Positions 14,001 through 24,896 of a DNA stretch of 64,000 nucleotides are shown piece after piece. The notes under the pieces were generated by a model. The model saw nothing but the letters and a program-made list of their open reading frames with translations, was not told where the DNA came from and did not search any database. How positions within the stretch are numbered: the first letter of the stretch is position 1; each line of letters opens with the position of its first letter. A program made the translations under genes and the position numbers. The DNA comes from Siphonodentalium dalli (Eukaryota > Mollusca > Scaphopoda > Gadilida > Siphonodentaliidae): contig CP136064.1 of assembly GCA_032622095.1 (NCBI GenBank), positions 279,211,614 through 279,275,613 of the forward strand, in the 5' to 3' direction.

Positions 14001-14670
14001 TATAAGTATACAGCGAGTGATTGTCATTGGTGTTTGTATAAGTATACAGCGAGTGATTGTCATTGGTGTGTGTATAAGTATACAGCGAGTGATTGTCATT
14101 GGTGTGTGTATAAGTATACAGCGAGTGGTTGTAATTGGTGTGTGTATAAGTATACAGCGAGTGATTGTCATTGGTGTTTGTATAAGTATACAGCGAGTGA
14201 TTGTCATTGGTGTTTGTATAAGTATACAGCGAGTGATTGTCATTGGTGTGTGTATAAGTATACAGCGAGTGATTGTCATTGGTGTTTGTATAAGTATACA
14301 GCGAGTGATTGTCATTGGTGTTTGTATAAGTATACAGCGAGTGGCTGTCATTGGTGTGTGTATACGTATACAGCGAGTGGCTGTCATTGGTGTGTGTATA
14401 CGTATACAGCGAGTGGCTGTCATTGGTGTGTGTATAAGTATACAGCGAGTGGTTGTCATTGGTGTGTGTATAAGTATACAGCGAGTGGTTGTCATTGGTG
14501 TGTGTATAAGTATACAGCGAGTGGTTGTCATTGGTGTGTGTATAAGTATACAGCGAGTGGTTGTCATTGGTGTGTGTATAAGTATACAGCGAGTGGTTGT
14601 CATTGGTGTGTGTATAAGTATACAGCGAGTGGTTGTCATTGGTGTGTGTATAAGTATACAGCGAGTGGCT

Positions 14671-14800
14671 GAATTGTCATGGTTGAGCTGTATTTGCAAG
14701 TCTGAAGTGTACGAATGGTTGTATGTGCGGGGTATTGGTATATTATCAGTATGGCCATTGATGAGGTATATATATATATATATATATATATTTACATACA
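14671..14800. repeat. Degenerate satellite edge and (TA)n tract
   Basis: The last monomer passes into sequence (GGCTGAATTGTCATGG and onward to about 14750) that aligns with the start of the fossil array at 19415-19500. A (TA)n run follows at about 14767-14791. Confidence 0.75.
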
Positions 14801-14864
14801 CCTAATATCGCTTCCGATGTCCCCATAGCATTACGGTAGACACGCCCCCTGATGGGCCCTGATT

Positions 14865-14937
14865 CAATGTGTTCATAAACCTATGAACGTAACATGACGT
14901 CACTTTCAATGTCGTTCATAGGTTTATGAACACATTG
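14865..14937. repeat. Perfect 25-bp inverted repeat with CRE-like loop
   Basis: Arms 14865-14889 and 14913-14937 are exact reverse complements (25 of 25). The 23-base loop contains the palindrome TGACGTCA at 14895-14902. No coding sequence adjoins. It may be a small foldback element or a chance regulatory hairpin. Confidence 0.85.
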
Positions 14938-14939
14938 AT

Positions 14940-16470
14940 CCCGGAAATCACCGGGGATTGTCATACATGAACGACTGCTTGACTATTCAGCATGTCCGCA
15001 TTTGGCAAGCAATTTGTTTTGGTTTATAATCAGTGTTGTTACCCTGCACCTAAAACTCTGATTACGCAACCCACGACCTCACAAATATATCATTATGGTG
15101 GAATTGGGTGTTGTCAATTTCTTATCATCCACAACTGAAACTTAATTGTTATTACCATGCATCTATTTAATGCTGAATTTTTAAAATAACAGTTAAATAG
15201 ATGGTATCATTATTTTCTTTGCTGACCCCAACATTATTTTTGTAACTTCATGCAAATTGTAATGCTGACAATTAATTGACCTGTATCTGTCAGGCAACCT
15301 CAGCAAATTTCATATTTTTTGGAGACCTGTCAATTTAAAATGTTATTAACTATAAATTAAATTGCCAGTGATTTATAATACTTAAATTACGAATAAAGTA
15401 TAAATATAAACATCATCCTATATGTTATAATTTGATAAAATAAATGCAAAGTATATACTCACCTGAATTTAAACTATCAGTAAATAATCCTGCATGTGAC
15501 ATAAAGAAAACCAATATAAACCATGACTTCCCATTGTGAGCTATCCAAAGTTTGTGAAATTTGAGAAAATTCCATCTGGTCTCAATTTGCATTGATGGCA
15601 AGTCAGGGTGATTACATAACATAGACACAGAGTAAAGCAGTTGTCCCAATTAAATAGTAGGATTGATTACAATGTTAAAGTGATTTATTACTGGCAATGA
15701 GATGAATCAGACTTATACAGGGATGTGGCTAGAGGGTCTCCATTGGCCAAGGGGGTGTTCACCTTGGAATTTCCAACTACATTTCCTCCCTTGCACCAAA
15801 CCCCCAAATTGCACCCTCCCCCTTGGGCTTTGATTTTTCTCAATTGGTACCTTGGATGATATAGACTTATATAGCTGTTCTGAATTATCAGTGGGCCAAC
15901 ATATCTCGAGAAAAATATAGAGATCTTGAGAAAATTGCAAAATCTCCTATCAAATTATTTATTGCTACATGTATAGGTTGTCTCAAAATGTCCTTATCCA
16001 TGGCAATTTTCCTATAGGAAATACGGTCCTATAATTTTCCTAATGTGAATCGTCATTTCCAATATGATTCCTATAGGTTCCTATCTATGACATTTCCATA
16101 TGGGGTCCTACAAGTTGAAAAATTATTAATTGTATTAATTATTTAATTAATTTTAATTTATTAAAATTCGGATTAAACCACAATATTTACACCATGTGAA
16201 AGCTTGATAAATTCTGAATATTTTCAAATGTATATTGCCAAACAAATTGTTAAAACTACAAATTTGCCAAATAATTATTAATTTTTCCATATATTTCTCC
16301 ATGTTGGACTTGGTTAATTTGCAGCTTCAGATTCAGAACAGTTTTGTAATGAAATATTCTAAGTCGAGCATCGAGGGCTAAGAGGCCAACAATATATTGA
16401 AGCCTTAATTTGAATGCTGATTTTAGAGTCATATGTCTGGCTGAAGTCTAAATTTTATTAGTTAACAGAA
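14940..16470. other. Intergenic, no gene recognised
   Basis: AT-rich DNA. Two modest minus-strand open frames at 15425-15649 (74 codons) and 15713-15940 (75 codons) have no recognisable domain. The first is followed on the minus strand by a good donor-like CAG/GTGAGT at about 15462, so a stray exon cannot be excluded, but nothing else supports one. Confidence 0.4.
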
Positions 16471-16504
16471 AATGTTAGCCTTCGCCACAAGCCCTCATTT
16501 TCCA

Positions 16505-16760
16505 GAGTGCTTATGTGGGAGACCTAAGGATTCGATTCCTTATCGAGTGCTTATACCTGCACTGCATCTTAATCACTCGAGTCCTAAGCGAGTGCATTCG
16601 AGTCCTAAGCGAGTGCTTACTGTGACCGATATAAGCACTCGAGTCCTAAGTGAGTGCTTACTGTGATCGATATAAGCACTCGAGTCCTAAGCGAATGCTT
16701 ATTGTGATTGACATAAGCACTCGAATCCTTGTTGAAGGCTTATTAAACCTTCATTCTCGG
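16505..16760. repeat. Short tandem repeat of a self-complementary ~46-bp unit
   Basis: About four degenerate units contain AAGCACTCGAGTCCTAAGCG followed by AGTGCTT. Each unit can fold on itself because AAGCACTCG pairs with CGAGTGCTT. Isolated relatives occur up to about 17130. Confidence 0.75.
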
Positions 16761-17213
16761 TAAGGGAAGTCATAACTCATTTTCTGAAACATAATAATAT
16801 CATTTCAGTTATTTCTGATGTAAACATAATTTAAAATTTGTTTACTATTTATCATTTCAGAATTTGAAAACGACTCCCAGAAAAGAAGACTGAGACTGCA
16901 TGCATCGCCAGTGGAATTGACATATCCTAAAAAAATTATTAGCTAGATGCGACCTACAAGGAGCCTGAGAGTACAGAAATCAAATTGCATTAAACATGGA
17001 CATGATAGTGACAGCTAACATAAATTCTTATTTTGCCTGTAACTGGCCCATTGCATTGATTGAGATAAGGATTCATTTAAGTCTTCATTTGTAAGCATTC
17101 GAATCCTTCCTGAATGCTTACCGAGGGCTTGTGAGTTCCCTTGCAAAAAGAAATCCGAGCTTTTTTAAAGAAGTTTGGGAATCCTAGGAATTCATAGGAT
17201 TTCCAAGGTTTGA

Positions 17214-17500
17214 ACCAAGCTTTTTGAATGATAAAATGTACTCTTCAACAAAGTTTGGAAATCCTTGGTTGGAACCTTGGTAAAGCTAAGTAAAGCTTGG
17301 ATTTAAATTTTACCAAGCTTTACCAAGGTTGTCACATAAAGTGAAACCTTGGAAAAGCTTGGAAATTCTTGACTCAGTGTCAACTAAACCTTGGTAAAGC
17401 TAAGTAAAGCTTGGATCTAATATTTACCAAGCTTTACCAAGGTTGTCACATGAAGTTGGAAAAGCTTGGAAATCCTTGGAAAAGCTCGGTAAAGCTTAGT
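17214..17500. repeat. AAGCTT-rich degenerate repeat, first block
   Basis: Alternating CCTTGGTAAAGCTT and AAGCTTTACCAAGG motifs in both orientations, so the block is partly self-complementary. It is related to the array at 18745-19165. Confidence 0.7.
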
Positions 17501-17722
17501 CATAGGTCACATGACTATGCAGACGTCACTGTTGTCTGTGGCACTGCTAGCATTTGAATCAACTGTTGCACTGAGTTTAAATCCATGTTTTATCACAACA
17601 ATTTTCAGGTAAGTTATTGTTTGTGTGGCCCTAATGTTTTCTATTTGACTTTGGTTGTACATGTAGTGCTATTTTTATTTATGATATTATTTTAATGATT
17701 GTTTTACCATTTCCAAGACTGA

Positions 17723-18369
17723 CCTTAAAGGGGTACTGTACGCCAATTTCAATAAATTCCCGGTAACAATTGCGATCTAATATCAATATTATATTTTAAA
17801 ATAACGTATTTGAGTCGACGATGTCTACTGAAAACGTTCCGGTTAACAGGCTATCATAAAAGTCAAATTGAATTATTTAATATAAATGAATTTATGGCTG
17901 GAGTCATAAAATGGCGGATTATGCCATTACGAGTTACCGTTCTTGAAATATCACATGTTGGGTGTCTTTTATCGACGGCCGTTTACGACGAACATTATTG
18001 AGTTGCGAACAGAACATGTTACATGCAAAAGGAAGTCCCGCTATAACCAATTTTGGAAAAAAAGAGAAGAAACAAGATTCATAAAGCGTCAAGTATTTTT
18101 TTATAGGGGGTGAGATTGTTCGATGGAAGAGATTGCAGGCATCAATTGAATTTCCGGTTCATCCTGCAACCTGCGTCTTCTCCGGTGAAGGTCAAAAACA
18201 TGGCGCGTAGTTTGAAATCGTAATATTTTTATTTCCAAGATTAATATTTTCGTCGCTAAATTAGGTTTATACGAAACTCATATAACACGAACACAATCTA
18301 ACTTGAAAGTTATGTCAATGGGAGTAAATAAAAAAATTGCCTATCTCTGTGTACAGTACCACTTTAAGG
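17723..18369. mobile_element. Non-autonomous DNA transposon (MITE), 647 bp
   Basis: Terminal inverted repeats of about 20 bp match with two differences: CCTTAAAGGGGTACTGTACG at the left and the complement of GTACAGTACCACTTTAAGG at the right. No transposase frame lies inside. The 63-codon frame at 17810 has no known domain. No clear target duplication was seen, so the superfamily is unknown. Confidence 0.75.
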
Positions 18370-18744
18370 ACCACTATTTACCTTTTCATTCCAAAGGCTT
18401 GGCTCTATCATTATTTATAATATTTATAGCTAATTTATCTAATTTAACTGTTTTATCACACTCCAAATACCTCGGATCCATAAAAATATACCTGTGAATA
18501 TTATCCTATACATTTTACATGGTATCACTTCATAAGGTACCATTTATCTCAATCTACATAGAATAAAATAATTCTGACTGTAAAGTGAACTTTGAATTAA
18601 TAATAGCGTGAATGATTATATGGCATGGTTCATGACTTGTAAATTTCAAGAGATTGTATCATTAATGATGATGATATTGTCAAAGTTGAAGCCTTTGCAG
18701 TGTCATTAGAGATTTTCACCTTTTAAATACAAAACAATTGCAAT

Positions 18745-19390
18745 CTTGGTAAAGCTTGGTAAAGCTGGGTTGCAACCTTGGTGAAGGTCGTTTACAACCT
18801 TGATAACGCTTGGTAAAGTTAGGTTGGAAAGCTTGGTAAAGCTTGGTAAAGCTAGGTAAAAGCTTGGTAAAGCTAGGCTGGAACCTTGGTAAAGCTTGGT
18901 AAAGCTAGGCTGGAACCTTGGTAAAGCTTGCTAAAGCTAGGCTGGAACCTTGGTAAAGTTTGGTAAAGCTAGGTAAAGCTAGATTGGAAACCTTGGTAAA
19001 GCTTGGTAAAGTTAGGTTGTAAACCTTGGTAAAGCTAGGCTGGAACCTTGGTAAAGCTAGGCTGGAACCTTGGTAAAGCTTGGATAAGCTTGGTAAAGCT
19101 AGGCTGGAACCTTGGTAAAGCTTGGTAAAGCTAGATTGGAAACCTTGGTAAAGCTTGGAAAAGTTATGATTAAGATTTTGTAAAGCTTGGAAATCCTTGA
19201 ATGAGCTCAGTTGAATTTGCTGAGTTATTCCAAGGTTTTCCGAACTTGAAACGTTCCAATACCGCCCCAAGGATTTCCAAGCTTTTCCAAGGTCTCTGAT
19301 CCTAGGATATCCTAGGAATTCCAAGGAATTTTCCTAACTTTTCCAAGGTTTTATTCCTAGGATATCCTAGGACATTTTGGTAAGGGCTGT
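18745..19390. repeat. ~32-bp AAGCTTGGTAAAGCTAGG minisatellite with palindromic flank
   Basis: Irregular tandem copies of AACCTTGGTAAAGCTTGG plus AAAGCTAGGCTGG run to about 19165. TCCTAGGATATCCTAGGA-type palindromes follow at 19300-19375. The long minus-strand open frame across 18905-19324 (repeated FTKLYQGSSLALP) is a by-product of the repeat. Confidence 0.85.
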
Positions 19391-19394
19391 ATGA

Positions 19395-20110
19395 TCACGA
19401 ATGTGGTTTCTGAGTATACAGTGGGAGGCTGAATTGTCATGGGTGAGGTGTATATGCAAATCTGGACTGCATGAATGGCTGTGTGCGCGATGCGGGACAT
19501 TGATATATCTAGAAGGGCTGTAATGCCGTTGGTGAGGTTTATATGTATACTATGTATACGTGGAGTGACTATGGTTTTGGGTTGGGTTGGGTTGGGTTGG
19601 GTGTATGTGTATATCTTGAGTGGCTATAATGGCCATGGTTGTTGAAAAAATATATACAGGGAGTGACTGTGTGACCACTGGTGAGGCAAATATGTATACA
19701 AGAAGTGATATGTGATCTTAAATGTGGTGAACAGGTATACCAGGAGTTGCTATATGGTAATTGTTGTGGTGTATATGTATATCTTGAGTGGCTATATGAC
19801 CATGCATGTGGCAAATATATATACAAGTAGGGACTAGCTGCATGACCAATGGCGAGGTGAATAGGTATGTATACAAGAGGTTACTGTATGTTCATGATTG
19901 TAGTGAATAGGTACACAGGTCATGACTATATGGTCATGGGTGAGGGTAAGAGTATAGTTATAGTGTGCCTGCATGGTTACTCACAGCTATATGGCCATGT
20001 GTTGCCACAGTGTTGGGCGTATGGGTATACCCAAGTGGGACTGTATGGTAAAGGGTGAGGTGTTTTGTGTATAAAGCGAGTGACACATTGTCATTTATGT
20101 GGTACTGGTG
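19395..20110. repeat. Fossil array related to the 36-bp satellite (~44-bp degenerate units)
   Basis: Roughly fifteen highly diverged units share the plan GTATAC-A-x-x-GAGTG-ACTxTxTGxxCATGGGTGAGG. The first unit and its 3' neighbour align at about 80% by eye with the right edge of the main satellite (14655-14740). A unit at about 20073 (TGTATAAAGCGAGTGACAC) is close to the main monomer. A GGGTT pentamer run occurs at 19576-19602. Confidence 0.75.
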
Positions 20111-20127
20111 TACCTCTGGTTGACTAT

Positions 20128-20681
20128 CAAGGTTCGCGCTGCCACTTGCCAAATTTGCCAATGGCAAAAATAATTCACATTTGGCAAAACATATTTTCAT
20201 TTGGCAAAAGTTTTGGCAAGTCACTTTTTATTTCCTCAAGCAAAAAATATTGGTCAATCAATACCAGTAATTTCAGGAAACTCTTACAACATCATTATAT
20301 TAGTGGCATTTTATAAGGTTTAGGGAAAGTCAACACCTCTATTAAGATGCAATTAATCACATAGCATTAGCACCGATCGTTGGAGGGATTAATAATCCTA
20401 GTGTGATGTGCCCTTCTGATGGAGAAACCCTTCTACAACTGTATTGTTCGGTGATTGGCTTATTGTTGTATGATAAACCACAATAGAGATGCGAGTATAA
20501 TTAATTATCAACTAACTACTTTTCTATCGATATAAAAAGTAGTTGAAACCGCGAGTGTCGAAACATAAGACTTAAGGTTGCATAAAATGATACTTGGTAA
20601 TTGCTAAAATAATTTGGCAAAAAATATTTTAATTTGGCAAATAATTTGGCAAAAGTAAATATCGGTCCAGCGCGGACCCTG
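20128..20681. mobile_element. hAT-like non-autonomous element, 554 bp
   Basis: Ends CAAGGTTCGCGCTG and CAGCGCGGACCCTG are inverted repeats (12 of 14 positions). Flanks TTGACTAT (20120-20127) and GTGACTAT (20682-20689) match at 7 of 8 positions, as expected for the 8-bp duplication made by hAT transposases. Subterminal TTTGGCAAAA motifs are repeated in opposite orientation at the two ends, which resembles transposase-binding sites. No coding sequence was found. Confidence 0.8.
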
Positions 20682-20689
20682 GTGACTAT

Positions 20690-22060
20690 TGCTTTCCTAT
20701 CGCTATAACTCAAGGATATGTCAATCGATAGAGAGGTAATATCAGAGTGTTCTCCACCTTAATGGCATTTTATATGCAATATGAAGGAAACGGTTTTCCT
20801 GATAATAGTTTATAAGTTAATCAATTTTGAAGCTAATGAGCCAAAGTAGCCACATAATATGATCCCTCTCAGTTCCATTTCAGCATTCTGCCCATTTCCG
20901 TTCAAAAGAATGGACAGAATCCCAAAAGATTTGTCATGACTCATAAGGTACTGGGACAACCAGAATATAACATTGCATTGTCAGTTGATTAAGTAGCATG
21001 TTTAATAACCAAGTGAGTCACAATTTGCTATCTTTTCGGAACAGCAGAGAAAAATGTTCGGAATAAATGTGACTAATCAACTTTTTACCAAATTTGGTTA
21101 CCAGTTTGCAAGCCATCTTGATTAATTTTGTCTAAAACACCTCAGTGTTGACACATTTAGGACAGATCAAAATAAAAAGCACATTTAATACCAAAGATAG
21201 TCCAAACCTGAAATGTGATTTGTTTTTTGCTGCTTTTGATGCCAAGTTTGTGATATAAATATCCCACAAATTAATTAAGGTGCATCAGAAATGTTAGTTT
21301 TCAATGTATATAAGACAGTATAGTCAATTTTGTTCATAAACAACAACTTATAAGTGGTTGCATGGCATGCTGGAGCAATATCTACCATTTTTCATATTTG
21401 GCTGCCATTTTGAGCCAAAGTGACAATTTTGGTACCATTGAGTGCACAGTTCTTCCAATTTCTTGATGAAATATGACTATAATCCCAATGGTGATTTTTT
21501 GTGAAATGTTATATGGCGTTCTGTAAATTCGAATGTTTGAGTGATCGGAAGGGGTGGGGATATGAAATATGAATGGCATATTACATTGTCAGTTAACATG
21601 CTAAATACAAAATAAAGTCACAATTCTCAACCAGTTCCAAACAGCAGAAACTGATCTTGAAGATATTAGTGAAAAAACATCAATTTTTTAAGTTCCGGCT
21701 GCCATTTTGGTGACCATCTTGGATGGTAGGTTCCAATTTTGCCCCATCACCATCGTAATATATCTTAGCTTCACAAAAATGTATGCATTTGTATACATAT
21801 GCCAACATTTTCTCACTATAATTTACATCAAACTGACTTAGTGACCCATCTGAAAAACGGCGGTCATGTTGGACACCATCTTGTCTGGCGACCAGAAATA
21901 AAGGTCAAAAGGTCGGTTTCCCAGACTAGAATTGAAGCACACATACATATGTACGAAAAATAAAAAAAATGTCACTTTCGTCCGGGCTGTTGTGATATGA
22001 CCTAATATGTCGCTGATACACTCTACTGCTAGAACCCAATTTTCGCGAAGACTACCCCAT
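20690..22060. other. Intergenic, no gene recognised
   Basis: AT-rich sequence with scattered relatives of a dispersed family (phrases like GCTGCCATTTTG at 21400, 21700 and 21860). No frame has a recognisable domain. Confidence 0.45.
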
Positions 22061-22062
22061 CA

Positions 22063-23235
22063 CGCCTTCCTCACAATATGGAGCAACCTTGAAATTTAAC
22101 ACACATCTAACCAAAGCAGGTACATATTGAACAAGAAAACCATAGTCACAAATGGTAACACCCTCAAGATCATATTATTAGGGGATATATAAAACCAGTC
22201 AGAAATGGTAACACCCTCAAGATCATATTATTAGGCATATATAAAACCAGTCAGAAATGGTAACACCCTCAAGATCATATTATTAGGCATATATAAAACC
22301 AGTCACAAATGGTAACACCCTCAAGATCATATTATTAGGCATATATAAAACCAGTCACAAATGGTAACACCCTCAAGATCATATTATTAGGCATATATAA
22401 AACCAGTCACAAATGGTAACACCCTCAAGATCATATTATTAGGCATATATAAAATATGTAATATTCTGGTTTCATGAATGGACTACCGCAGAATTCAGTT
22501 AAAACAGCCAATCCTTCAAATTATTACAACAACTACGGCTTATCACTGAAGGTTTCTCATTCAACACACCAGAAAGCCTCTAAATGTGGACCAAAAATCT
22601 ACTAATGGATTAAAAACAACCCCGATACTTCTCAATACAACCTTTAGTCTATATTCCAACTGAGACATACTTCATCAGCAATGTGAAAAAATCTTCAAGA
22701 GTGGCCTAGCCATTCAAAGTTGTTCACACCTAAATATCAAAACAATTAACATGGTTATAAAAGTTACATACAATGAGACACCTGTGAAGATACATCTGCG
22801 AATACATACAACCTGCAAAAGTATAACTGGTTTGCAAATAGTTTATGTTTTAATCACATTTCTCCATAGCTCCTATGACATTGCCAGAACTGCATCGCAG
22901 TATACACCCTATAGGGCATAACAACCCCGACCTTCCTGAATCAGCCCTCGACCGGTAGCAAATTATGATCTAAGACTGGCCTCAGGTAATGCACTCCTGT
23001 TATCAACTTTGAAAATATGGTCTCATGAGGGTTAATTAAAATACATGTATGGTTCCATGAGGGTTAATTAAAATATGGTCACATCCAGAGAGGGTTAATT
23101 AAAATATGGTCCGATGAGGGTAAATTAAAATATGGTCACATGAGGGTTAAATAAAATATGGTCCCATGAGGGTTAATTAAAATATGGTCCAATGAGAATA
23201 AAACAAAAATGTCCCATGATGGTTAATTAAAACGG
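22063..23235. repeat. Segmental duplication, copy A
   Basis: Matches copy B (23445-24896) in order and at high identity by eye: a lead segment, a 52-bp minisatellite (22147-22450), a unique segment containing GGGCATAACAACCCCGACC, and a minisatellite of ATATGGTCxCATGAGGGTTA units (23013-23235). This copy lacks the MITE found in copy B. Confidence 0.88.
22147..22450. repeat. 52-bp minisatellite (about 6 units)
   Basis: Tandem units contain AAATGGTAACACCCTCAAGA, then TCATATTATTAGG and ATATATAAAACCAGTC. The same array recurs in copy B at 23527-23876. Confidence 0.92.
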
Positions 23236-23315
23236 TATCATAATAATAAAATATAGTCCCATAAGGGTTAATAAAAATATGGACTCATGGGGGTTAATTG
23301 AAATATGGTCCCATG

Positions 23316-23432
23316 AATGTCGGGGAGAGCTTTCCGATGAATGGCAACAAGCCATATTTCCGACTAAATCCTGAAAAGTTACCCATAATTCTGCTGTGGT
23401 TAAGAAGTAGATTACTTAGAGCATTACTGTAC
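23316..23432. mobile_element. MITE-2, one arm only
   Basis: Contains GGGGAGAGCTTTCCGATGAA and continues to GCATTACTG, matching the right half of the complete MITE-2 at 32964-33176. The left arm is missing. It sits at the junction between the two segmental copies. Confidence 0.75.
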
Positions 23433-23444
23433 TCCATCAAGCCT

Positions 23445-24896
23445 TCCTCACAATATGGAGCAACCTTGAAATTTAACACACATCTAACCAAAGCAGGTAC
23501 ATATTGAACAAGAAAACCATAGTCACAAATGGTAACACCCTCAAGATCATATTATTAGGGGATATATAAAACCAGTCAGAAATGGTAACACCCTCAAGAT
23601 CATATTATTAGGGGATATATAAAACCAGTCAGAAATGGTAACACCCTCAAGATCATATTATTAGGGGATATATAAAACCAGTCAGAAATGGTAACATCCT
23701 CAAGATCATATTATTAGGCATATATAAAACCAGTCAGAAATGGTAACACCCTCAAGATCATATTATTAGGCATATATAAAACCAGTCAGAAATGGTAACA
23801 CCCTCAAGATCATATTATTAGTGATATATAAAACCAGTCAGAAATGGTAACACCCTCAAGATCATATTATTAGGCCCAAGCCTTGAAATAGTGTGTCTGT
23901 CATTTGCAGAATGAGGTCCCCAGAGGGTGAATTACACCTCAGCAGAATGAGGTTCCCAGAGGGTGAATTTGGTGATTCTAGCCCGCTGTGGGGTAGCATC
24001 ACTAAATTCACCCTCCGGGGACCTCATTCTGCAAATGACAGACACACTATTTCAAGGCTTGATTAGGCATATATAAAATATGTAATATACTGGTTTCATG
24101 AATGCACCACCTCAGAATTCTGTTAAAACAGCCAATCCTTCAAATTATTACAACAACTACGGCTTATCACTGAAGGTTTCTCATGCACCACACCATGCAA
24201 AAAGCCTCTAAATGTGGACCAAAAATCTACTTATGGATTAAAAACAACCCCCGATACTTTCTCAATATGACCTTTTGTCTATATTCCAACTGAGACATAC
24301 TTCATCAGCAATGTTAGCTATTATATGAAGCATTGTGTTCTCGCAATAAAATCTTCAAGAGTGGCCTAGCCATTTAATTGTACACCTAAATATCAAATTA
24401 AATATCAATTAACGTGGTCATAAAAGTTAAATACAATGAGACATCTGTGAAGATACATCTGCGAATACATACAACCTGCAAAAGTCGAACTGGTTTGCAA
24501 ATAGTTAGTATGTTTTTAATCACATTTCTCCACAGCTCCTATGACATTGCCAGATCAGCATCGCAGTATACACCCTATAGGGCATAACAACCCCGACCTT
24601 CCTGAATCAGCCCTCGACCGGTGGCAAATTATGATCTAAGAATGGCCTCAGGTAATGCACTCTTGATATCAACTTTTAAAATATGGTCTCATGAGGGTTA
24701 ATTAAAATACATGTATGGTTCCATGAGGGTTAATTAAAATATGGTCACATCCAGAGAGCGTTAATTAAAACATGGTCCGATGAGGGTAAATTAAAATATG
24801 GTCACATGAGGGTTAAATAAAATATGGTCCCATGAGGGTTAATTAAAATATGGTCCAATGAGAATAAAACAAATATGTCCCATGATGGTTAATTAA
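23445..24896. repeat. Segmental duplication, copy B
   Basis: Second copy of the block at 22063-23235. It contains seven 52-bp units (23527-23876), then a MITE-1 insertion, then the shared unique segment and the GAGGGTTAATTAAAATATGG minisatellite (24677-24896). Confidence 0.88.
23877..24061. mobile_element. MITE-1, compact palindromic copy inserted in copy B
   Basis: Ends CAAGCCTTGAAATAGTGTGT and its complement, with a nearly palindromic body built on GAGGTCCCCAGAGGGTGAAT. Flanked by ATTAGGC on both sides (7 of 8 bases match if an 8-bp duplication is assumed). The corresponding site in copy A is empty. This defines the element's exact limits. Confidence 0.88.

Larger units (their letters stand above)
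1..14670. repeat. 36-bp satellite array, about 407 monomers
   Basis: An uninterrupted tandem array of a 36-bp monomer with core GTATAAGTATACAGCGAGTG followed by a GT-rich half ending in CATTGG. The left end is cut by the window. As written, the top strand is rich in G and T (about 25 of 36 bases) and G greatly exceeds C. Because 36 is divisible by 3, four of the six frames stay open for long stretches on both strands (12-residue periods such as VCISIQRVVVIG, or MTTTRCILIQTP on minus). The other two carry a stop in every unit. These open frames are arithmetic consequences of the period, not genes. Variants cluster regionally: GTTGTTG and TATATA types at 0.8-3.6 kb, length variants at 4.5-6.6 kb, CAGCAAG and GCGTG types at 8.1-11.9 kb, GTGATTG types at 11.9-14.3 kb, and a homogeneous terminal block. 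Confidence 0.98.

Noticed and set aside
1-14670. CRISPR array
   Set aside because: Repeats are directly contiguous without unique spacers, and the context is an animal genome.
15425-15649. Possible exon with donor-like CAG/GTGAGT on minus
   Set aside because: Only one splice-like site is convincing. The peptide is unrecognised and no partner exon was found upstream or downstream.
18905-19324. 139-codon minus-strand frame with repeated FTKLYQGSSLALP
   Set aside because: Translation of the AAGCTTGGTAAAGCT minisatellite. No independent coding evidence.
19576-19602. Telomere-like GGGTT run
   Set aside because: Only about five pentamer units inside a decayed satellite. Animal telomeres are TTAGGG, so this is a microsatellite.
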